Assembly (NCBI GenBank): GCA_013331375.1
Contig: DUGO01000097.1
Span: forward strand, 1-9,403
Direction of reading: 5' to 3'
DNA length: 9,403 nt
Source of the DNA: Candidatus Methanoperedentaceae archaeon
GTDB lineage: Archaea; Halobacteriota; Methanosarcinia; Methanosarcinales; Methanoperedenaceae
Both the position numbers and the translations under genes were made by a program. Within the stretch, counting starts at the first letter, position 1; each line of letters starts with the position of its first letter. This document shows positions 5,652 through 9,403 of the stretch, piece after piece. A model generated the notes under the pieces. The model made no database searches. It had not been told where the DNA came from and saw only the letters and a list, made by a program, of their open reading frames with translations.

Positions 5652-6539
5652 ATGAAAGAGCAGCGCTGGGGAAACATCGGCTCAAAGTATGCGCACCTGA
5701 TAAGCGCCCATCCGTGTTACAGCGAGAAGGCGCACTTCACTGTCGCAAGGATACACCTACCGGTGGCACCGAGATGCAATATCCAGTGCAACTACTGCGT
5801 CCGGAAGCTTGACAAATGCGAGCACAGACCGGGCGTTGCAAGCGGAATAATCAAACCGCGGGAGGCGCTCGAACGGGTCGAGAAAGCAGTGAAGGATATC
5901 CCCGGTCTCCGCGTTGTGGGGATTGCAGGTCCCGGCGAATCGCTTGCGAACGAGGAGACTTTTGAGACCCTGAAGCTTGTCCATGAAGAGTTCCCTGACC
6001 TCATAAAATGCGTTGCATCGAACGGGCTTTTACTATCCGAGAAGGTCGAGCAGCTAAAATCCGTGGGAGTTACAAGCGTCACAGCCACTATCAATGCTGT
6101 GAATCCCCATACAGGCGCAAAAGTCTATTCATGGGTCAGGTACGGCGATAAAAGATATATGGGCGAGGAGGGTGCTGAGCTGCTGATCCGGAAGCAGTTC
6201 GAGGGAGTGAAAAAGGCAAGCGAGAACGGGCTTATCGTCAAGGTAAATACGGTGCTGATACCCGAAATCAACTTCGAGGAAATCAAAGACATCGCGAAAA
6301 AGGCTGCAGAGAGCGGCGCTGTGCTGATGAACATCATCCCGCTGATACCCCTGCATAAGTTCAAGGATTCGAGACCGCCTGAATGCGACGAGCTCATGAT
6401 GGCGCGCACTGTTGCAGAGGAGTACATACCCCAGTTCAGGCTGTGCAGGCAGTGCAGGGCTGACGCCGTAGGAGTCCCGGGCTCAGAGCCGTGCGGCTCG
6501 CCTGTCCAGAGGCGCACCTCAGAGTACTATCATGCATGA
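5652..6539 (+). CDS. nifB: NifB-type radical SAM protein (stand-alone, no NifX domain)
   Basis: NifB fuses two [4Fe-4S] clusters and inserts a SAM-derived carbide to make the [8Fe-9S-C] precursor (NifB-co / L-cluster). The 295-residue protein fits the short archaeal form. Visible are HPCYSEKAH (20-27, with C22), the radical SAM motif C42-x3-C46-x2-C49 inside HLPVAPRCNIQCNYC, C56 and HRPGV just after it, VVGIAGPGESLAN (88-100), C120 before NGL, and C265-RQ-C268-RADAVG near the end. These extra cysteines and histidines line up with the places that hold the two substrate clusters in NifB, so the active site looks complete, unlike many NifB/MoaA-like paralogues. It is the first gene of an operon and overlaps the ferredoxin gene by 4 nt (ATGA). 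No other nif gene is in the window. A NifB paralogue with another substrate is possible. Confidence 0.85.
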   Translation: MKEQRWGNIGSKYAHLISAHPCYSEKAHFTVARIHLPVAPRCNIQCNYCVRKLDKCEHRPGVASGIIKPREALERVEKAVKDIPGLRVVGIAGPGESLANEETFETLKLVHEEFPDLIKCVASNGLLLSEKVEQLKSVGVTSVTATINAVNPHTGAKVYSWVRYGDKRYMGEEGAELLIRKQFEGVKKASENGLIVKVNTVLIPEINFEEIKDIAKKAAESGAVLMNIIPLIPLHKFKDSRPPECDELMMARTVAEEYIPQFRLCRQCRADAVGVPGSEPCGSPVQRRTSEYYHA

Positions 6540-6724
6540 TAAAAATCCATATCAGCGACCAGTGTAACGCATGCGGTGCATGCATCCGTGCCTGCCCCAA
6601 GGGACCGCGGGTGTATGAGCTCCGGGATGGCAGGCTCATCGTCATCGACCCATCATCCTGCCTGGGGTGCACGAACTGCGTTTCAATCTGTCCCAAGAAC
6701 GCGATACGGCTGGAGCGCATCTGA
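6536..6724 (+). CDS. 2x[4Fe-4S] ferredoxin (8Fe type, 62 aa)
   Basis: This small ferredoxin carries two full cluster-binding motifs: C10-x2-C13-x2-C16-x3-C20-P and C42-x2-C45-x2-C48-x3-C52-P. In bacterial-type ferredoxins of this kind the last Cys of each motif goes to the other cluster. The start at 6536 forms ATGA with the upstream stop and gives a normal N-terminus (MIKIHISDQCNACG). A reading starting at 6491 would add 15 residues from an overlapping frame and has no support. The stop TGA shares its A with the ATG of the DUF166 gene. In nitrogen-fixing bacteria an 8Fe ferredoxin (FdxN) is encoded near nifB and supports NifB-co synthesis. By analogy this protein may feed electrons or clusters to the NifB-type protein; that is inference from position. 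Confidence 0.93.
   Translation: MIKIHISDQCNACGACIRACPKGPRVYELRDGRLIVIDPSSCLGCTNCVSICPKNAIRLERI
6712..6715 (+). promoter_or_regulatory. Shine-Dalgarno deciding the DUF166 start
   Basis: GGAG lies 8 nt before the ATG at 6724. Together with the TGATG stop-start overlap it supports this start over the upstream GTG at 6667, which lies inside the ferredoxin gene. Confidence 0.6.
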
Positions 6725-7524
6725 TGCGTGTATTTATTTTCTACGCCGGTAGCTTCGGGGAGCGGGTCATCGGGAATCTCGTCAATTTCAGGAACTTCTG
6801 CGCCTCCTGCGGCGACACCTGCGTCTATTGCCGCGACGTGCCTTCATTATGTTACGGCGGGAATATCATCGGGGTCTATGAATTCAAAGGCAATTTACCG
6901 TCGTACATCGACGATGCTGCCCCGTATTTACCCGAAGTCCTGCCAGCCCATGATGTGACCATTGTTATCAACGCCCACCCGGACATACTCATGGCGATAC
7001 CTGAGCTTGCGGCAAAAGCCGGCTCGAAGGCGCTCATAGTGCCTGTCGAGGAGCCGAAATGGATGCCGCCGGGTCTCGGGCAGCAGCTTGCGGAAAAGTG
7101 CGGGAAATTATCGCTTGAGTTTGCAGCGCCAAAGCCATTCTGTGCGCTTGCTGAGCAGGGTGAGGTCATCGCACGGTTCGTCCGTGAATTCAGGATTGGC
7201 AGACCAAGAATAGAGGTCGAGGTCGCGGGCGGCGAAATCACAGCTGCAAGAGTGCTCTGCAGCGCGCCGTGCGGCTCCACGTACTTTGTTGCGCAGAAGC
7301 TCAAGCGGCGGAGCGTGAAGGATGAGGGCGCCCTGAATGAGGTCATATCAGGGGCGCACCATGCGTATCCCTGCACTGCGAGCATGGAGAGGGATGCTGA
7401 ATTGAAGGATACGATACTGCATAAGGCGGGGTATATAATCAGGGAGGAGGTATGGAGAGGGATAGTGGAGTTTTGTGAGAGGTCTAAAGACTCAAAAAAT
7501 AAGCATTGTTCAGGTCAAATCTGA
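6724..7524 (+). CDS. DUF166-family protein, cysteine-rich
   Basis: The 266-residue product matches the archaeal DUF166 family as I recognise it, by its opening MRVFIFYAGSFGERVIGNL (1-19), LPAHDVTIVINAHPDI in the middle, CSAPCGSTYFVAQKL (179-193) and HHAYPCTASM (212-221). The family has no firmly established role. Some databases carry an old thymidylate-synthase label, but I see no ThyA or ThyX catalytic motif. The notable feature is cysteines: C26-x2-C29-x3-C33-x2-C36 plus C43 near the N-terminus, then C126, C140, C179, C183 and C217, and C251 and C262 in the C-terminal tail. The first group looks like an iron-sulfur or metal site. There is no signal peptide or membrane helix. It overlaps the ferredoxin by one base (TGATG), behind GGAG. 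Its place in the operon suggests it accepts, carries or modifies a cluster made by the NifB-type protein. Confidence 0.82.
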   Translation: MRVFIFYAGSFGERVIGNLVNFRNFCASCGDTCVYCRDVPSLCYGGNIIGVYEFKGNLPSYIDDAAPYLPEVLPAHDVTIVINAHPDILMAIPELAAKAGSKALIVPVEEPKWMPPGLGQQLAEKCGKLSLEFAAPKPFCALAEQGEVIARFVREFRIGRPRIEVEVAGGEITAARVLCSAPCGSTYFVAQKLKRRSVKDEGALNEVISGAHHAYPCTASMERDAELKDTILHKAGYIIREEVWRGIVEFCERSKDSKNKHCSGQI

Positions 7525-7586
7525 GTTTAGAAAAAGTTCTTCTGGATTCCTATGCCACTTCAAGTATGGTATCCTGCTTTTAAGAC
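7525..7586. terminator. Convergent intergenic region with weak hairpin and T-tract
   Basis: This 62-nt gap lies between two genes that end toward each other. It has an imperfect inverted repeat with arms at 7544-7550 and 7568-7574 (GGATTCC and GGTATCC, one mismatch). It also has five A residues at 7531-7535 that form a T5 tract for transcripts of the minus-strand gene. Termination from both sides must happen here or inside the opposite gene, but neither signal is strong. Confidence 0.3.
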
Positions 7587-8816
7587 TTAACTTGCACCAG
7601 TTCTCTTTCGCCCAGATATATACGCTATTATTAAAAGTGCATTTATTGCCAGAACCAACTCAAATCCAGCTGCTTTTTCAGTAGGCCATGCTGGCGCTGT
7701 TTCAACCCCATGCTCGTAAGCGTACAATTTTCCATAATTGATCAAATAAAGTCTATTTTTATAGAAATATGGAGATATCCCCCCGTTTTCCCCTTTCCAT
7801 AAAAGTTTTCCTGTGCTTAAATTGATGGCATAGATATACGGTGACGGACCAGTAGTTACTACGTATATCGTATTATTTGAAATAGCGGCAGGGAAATATT
7901 CCAATAAACTTGGATCCAGTGTGATTGAATACTCGGCTAAGGTCGCTCCCCTCTCCTGGCCTATGATTTTGAAGTTCTCAGAATTAACGAATAATTTGTT
8001 ATCTTTTATTGCTAATATCTTACCATACGAATCTCCAACCCTTCTCTTCCAGACAGTTTCTCCTGTCGCTTCTGATATTGCCATTATATAATAACTATTA
8101 TTTTCATACAGTTGGTCGATAAAGAACATGTCGGGAGATGCATAGAAGCTACTTTGAAGGCTAATATTTGTTACTTCCCATATCGTTTCGCCGTTTTCTA
8201 AATCTAATGCTCTTAAATTCTGTATTATTTGTCCTGATGATGAGTAAGGTACCACAATTACATTTGAACTCACCAATGGGCGCCTATCAGTTCGTCCATT
8301 ATATTTCTGGTGCCACTTCAACTTGCCATCGGTATCAACTGCTAAAATAGAAAAACCAGCGCTGATGCCACCTTTTGATATTATATACAAAGTATCATTG
8401 AAATTGCTCAGATCATATCTCACAGGCACAGGCGCATTATTTTTTATAACCTCCTCAAGTTCAGGATATTCATTCCACCAAATCTCTTTTCCTGTTCTCG
8501 CATCTAACGCGTAAAGACCAGACGAAAAATCCCTTGCAGCATACAAAACACCATCCTTATAAGCCAATCCTGCGCTCCAGTCCTTGTTCCACAGGGGCTT
8601 TCCATCAGTCGCGTCTATGACTTTAAGGGTCTCATAGTTGACATAAATAACATCATCAGCAATGATTTCTATCGATTGAGGAGTAATGTCCGTAGAGGTA
8701 ACACCCAATCTGGATGCCCAGACAACTTTCAGGGGCGGTTCTAAATCAGTCGCAGAGGAAACCTGTGCGAGGTGCAAAACAATAAAGACCACCAAACAAA
8801 ATTTTATCCAGCTCAT
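7587..8816 (-). CDS. Exported PQQ-type beta-propeller protein with PGF-CTERM-like C-terminal anchor
   Basis: The 409-residue protein has a signal peptide (hydrophobic 5-19, likely cleaved near SSA-T). A beta-propeller with six visible G-[KE]-x-x-W repeat ends follows: GKPLW (72-76), GKEIW (109-113), GKLKW (164-168), GETIW (209-213), GETVW (252-256) and GKLLW (336-340). These are typical of PQQ/BamB-like blades (YALDARTGKEIW type). Such domains bind proteins or ligands at surfaces; no enzyme residues for quinoprotein dehydrogenases are evident. At least five N-x-S/T sequons (N140, N217, N239, N314, N332) suit a glycosylated surface protein. The tail AGFELVLAI (383-391), its hydrophobic segment to about 400 and RKR (403-405) resemble the PGF-CTERM sorting signal of archaeosortase substrates. 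The ATG at 8816 follows GGAG (8825-8828) by 8 nt. The gene is AT-richer than its neighbours, suggesting recent acquisition. Confidence 0.85.
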   Translation of the reverse strand: MSWIKFCLVVFIVLHLAQVSSATDLEPPLKVVWASRLGVTSTDITPQSIEIIADDVIYVNYETLKVIDATDGKPLWNKDWSAGLAYKDGVLYAARDFSSGLYALDARTGKEIWWNEYPELEEVIKNNAPVPVRYDLSNFNDTLYIISKGGISAGFSILAVDTDGKLKWHQKYNGRTDRRPLVSSNVIVVPYSSSGQIIQNLRALDLENGETIWEVTNISLQSSFYASPDMFFIDQLYENNSYYIMAISEATGETVWKRRVGDSYGKILAIKDNKLFVNSENFKIIGQERGATLAEYSITLDPSLLEYFPAAISNNTIYVVTTGPSPYIYAINLSTGKLLWKGENGGISPYFYKNRLYLINYGKLYAYEHGVETAPAWPTEKAAGFELVLAINALLIIAYISGRKRTGAS

Positions 8817-8891
8817 TACATATGCTCCATTTACCCACAGTCCTTTTGCAGGTTTTTACCTTGCTTTTATCCTTACCTCAATTTTAGTTCT

Positions 8892-8906
8892 AAGTGTATT
8901 ACACTT
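8892..8906. promoter_or_regulatory. Perfect 15-nt dyad, candidate operator for the propeller gene
   Basis: AAGTGTA and TACACTT flank a single central T. The arms are perfectly complementary, the usual shape of a site for a dimeric helix-turn-helix regulator. It lies 76 nt upstream of the propeller start codon, behind the possible TATA box, a position suited to control of that gene. The regulator is unknown. Confidence 0.45.
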
Positions 8907-8943
8907 TCAAGAGTATAAGGATACACATAACGCCCATCGTCGG

Positions 8944-9048
8944 TCACCCATACCCGTAATTAAGCATATGGGCTGTTATCGTTTTTATGTTATAAATCTT
9001 TCCCATCAGCAGCAGCGCTTTCTACCACGTTCCATCACCCATTCCCGT
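8944..9048 (+). repeat. Direct repeat pair, 14 nt, one mismatch
   Basis: TCACCCATACCCGT at 8944-8957 recurs as TCACCCATTCCCGT at 9035-9048, 91 nt apart, with 13 of 14 bases identical. The two copies bracket a TATA-like element (8990-8997) and lie just before the GC-rich island. They may be paired binding sites or remnants of a duplication; two copies are too few to say more. Confidence 0.5.
8990..8997 (+). promoter_or_regulatory. Possible TATA box for a transcript across the GC-rich island
   Basis: TTATAAAT preceded by a T-rich stretch on the plus strand would place initiation near 9020, about 40 nt before the first stem-loop of the island. No protein gene begins at that distance, so if it is active it would drive a non-coding transcript or a long leader of the TPR gene. 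Confidence 0.35.
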
Positions 9049-9059
9049 TTTGGCTAGTA

Positions 9060-9240
9060 GTGCGGGCTGGGATGCCCGCACCATCATTATTTGCCGGCTG
9101 GGACAGCTTCCACGCTGCCATCTGAAGGCAGCGCGCGGAGGCGCTTTCGCCGCTTTCTTGCGGAAGAGCCAAGCGGGCTCATGAGGGAAGAGCTCGCTCA
9201 TCGGCGCGAATGGGAAGGAGAGCAGCTGTGGGCGGCGGGG
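9060..9240 (+). ncRNA. Candidate structured RNA: GC-rich island of nested stem-loops
   Basis: Local hairpins follow one another: GTGCGGGC/GCCCGCAC (9060-9067/9074-9081, 6-nt loop); CGCTGCC/GGCAGCG (9113-9119/9127-9133, 7-nt loop); short GGCG-CTTT-CGCC and CCGC-TTTCTT-GCGG hairpins within 9139-9163; and GCGGGCTC/GAGCTCGC (9173-9180/9190-9197, one G-U pair). A closing helix is possible between ACAGCT (9103-9108) and AGCTGT (9224-9229), extended by GCCG/CGGC (9093-9096/9233-9236), which would enclose the inner three groups. A GC-rich, structure-dense tract between AT-rich flanks is the usual sign of a structured RNA in archaea. I do not recognise RNase P RNA, SRP RNA, 5S rRNA or a tRNA in it. 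The strand is assigned from the upstream TATA candidate only. Confidence 0.4.
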
Positions 9241-9280
9241 TGCTATCGAGGAAGTTTGGGGAATAGTTGGTAGGTGGTGG

Positions 9281-9292
9281 AAAAATATATAT
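9281..9292 (+). promoter_or_regulatory. TATA box of the TPR gene
   Basis: AAAAATATATAT ends 15 nt before the first ATG (9308). Its centre is 21-27 nt from the ATGs at 9308 and 9314, which predicts a leaderless or nearly leaderless message. Confidence 0.6.
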
Positions 9293-9307
9293 CATGACAG
9301 GATACCT

Positions 9308-9403
9308 ATGAATATGAAAGGTATGGCGAAAAAGTATGAGGCTCAGCGTCATCTGGAAGCTGGTAATGCTCTTGTTAATTCAAAAAAATATGATGAAGCT
9401 ATC
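9308..9403 (+). CDS. TPR-repeat protein, N-terminal fragment
   Basis: The first 32 codons of a gene run off the right edge. The residues from about 13, QRHLEAGNALVNSKKYDEAI, match the helix A-turn-helix B start of a tetratricopeptide repeat (the consensus-like pattern of A/G-N-A-L, then K-Y-D-E-A-I). TPR proteins are scaffolds for protein-protein contact, and in archaea they often occur in long tandem arrays. Three in-frame ATGs (9308, 9314, 9323) compete as start. The distance from the TATA box favours 9308 or 9314, and no convincing Shine-Dalgarno decides between them. The lysine-rich, AT-leaning codons resemble the propeller gene more than the operon at 5652-7524. Confidence 0.65.
   Translation, partial: MNMKGMAKKYEAQRHLEAGNALVNSKKYDEAI

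Larger units (their letters stand above)
8817..9307. other. Gene-poor interval of about 490 nt
   Basis: I find no convincing protein gene here. The part next to the propeller gene is AT-rich and holds its ribosome-binding site, a TATA-like ATAAAAG on the minus strand near 8865-8871, a perfect dyad at 8892-8906 and a near-perfect direct repeat (8944-8957 and 9035-9048). From about 9060 to 9240 the sequence turns sharply GC-rich and is dense in stem-loops. The last 30 nt are the promoter of the TPR gene. Confidence 0.6.

Noticed and set aside
6491..6535. Ferredoxin start 15 codons upstream
   Set aside because: The extra residues overlap the conserved-frame end of the NifB-type gene; the ATGA overlap at 6536 is the normal arrangement.
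9000..9040. Minus-strand box C-like GTGATGG and CTGA, as in C/D box guide RNAs
   Set aside because: Only one degenerate C box is seen, with no properly spaced C'/D' pair; not enough to call a guide RNA.
8686..9057. A 123-codon plus-strand frame whose later part contains a hydrophobic, membrane-like stretch
   Set aside because: It begins inside the propeller gene on the opposite strand, has no ribosome-binding site, and the hydrophobic part comes from translating the T-rich promoter region.
9205..9240. Similarity on the plus strand to the SRP RNA helix 8 loop (GGAAGG...AGCAGC) and on the minus strand to 5S rRNA (CCACAGC...CCCATTC)
   Set aside because: Spacing and partner strands of both motifs are wrong, and neither surrounding secondary structure can be built.
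9248..9266. GAGGAAGTTTGGGG, reminiscent of the RNase P RNA conserved region I
   Set aside because: It lacks one A of the motif, and too little non-coding sequence follows before the TPR gene to hold an RNase P RNA; other conserved regions are absent.
9091..9273. A 60-codon plus-strand open frame starting at TTG over the GC-rich island
   Set aside because: It has no Shine-Dalgarno or TATA box at the right distance, a composition (Arg, Glu, Ser, Gly) expected from translating GC-rich hairpins, and no recognisable domain.
1..9403. CRISPR arrays, insertion sequences, tRNA genes and attachment sites
   Set aside because: I looked for spaced direct repeats, transposase motifs with terminal inverted repeats, and tRNA cloverleaf motifs and found none.

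Overview
The window is archaeal chromosome, most likely from a methanogen or a methane-oxidising relative within the Methanomicrobia (Methanosarcinales or Methanoperedens-like). The evidence is CDP-archaeol synthase (archaeal ether lipids), archaeal-type SecD and SecF, a prefoldin beta subunit, a stand-alone NifB-type radical SAM protein, a DUF166 protein, TATA-box promoters with several apparently leaderless genes, and a surface protein with a PGF-CTERM-like tail. Genus cannot be fixed from the sequence alone.

Region 1 (1-3662, minus strand) is a run in the order secF, secD, prefoldin beta, DHH phosphoesterase. SecF and SecD overlap by 4 nt (ATGA). Prefoldin follows after 48 nt, perhaps with its own promoter. 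The DHH gene starts 6 nt after the prefoldin stop, in the same frame, and runs off the left edge. Protein export is thus linked to chaperone and nucleotide or RNA turnover genes.

Region 2 (3663-4711, plus strand) diverges from secF across a 58-nt gap with one AT-rich, nearly symmetric TATA element. It encodes a dCMP deaminase and, overlapping it, CDP-archaeol synthase (TTG start behind a strong Shine-Dalgarno). Region 3 (4712-5651) holds an Hsp20 gene with an inverted repeat in its leader, a 49-residue zinc-ribbon gene, and a strong hairpin that separates this unit from the next.

Region 4 (5652-7524, plus strand) is the most interesting part: a tightly overlapping three-gene operon behind a textbook TATA box placed for leaderless transcription. 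It encodes a NifB-type radical SAM protein, a two-cluster 8Fe ferredoxin and a cysteine-rich DUF166 protein. I read it as a candidate complex iron-sulfur cluster assembly module without other nif genes in view. It may supply nitrogenase-like clusters to another enzyme, such as the methyl-coenzyme M reductase activation system; that last step is inference.

Region 5 (7525-9403) differs in character. A visibly AT-richer minus-strand gene encodes an exported PQQ-type beta-propeller with a C-terminal anchor. A gap of about 490 nt upstream of it carries a perfect dyad, a direct repeat and a GC-rich island of nested stem-loops that may be a structured RNA. The start of a TPR-repeat gene enters at the right edge.
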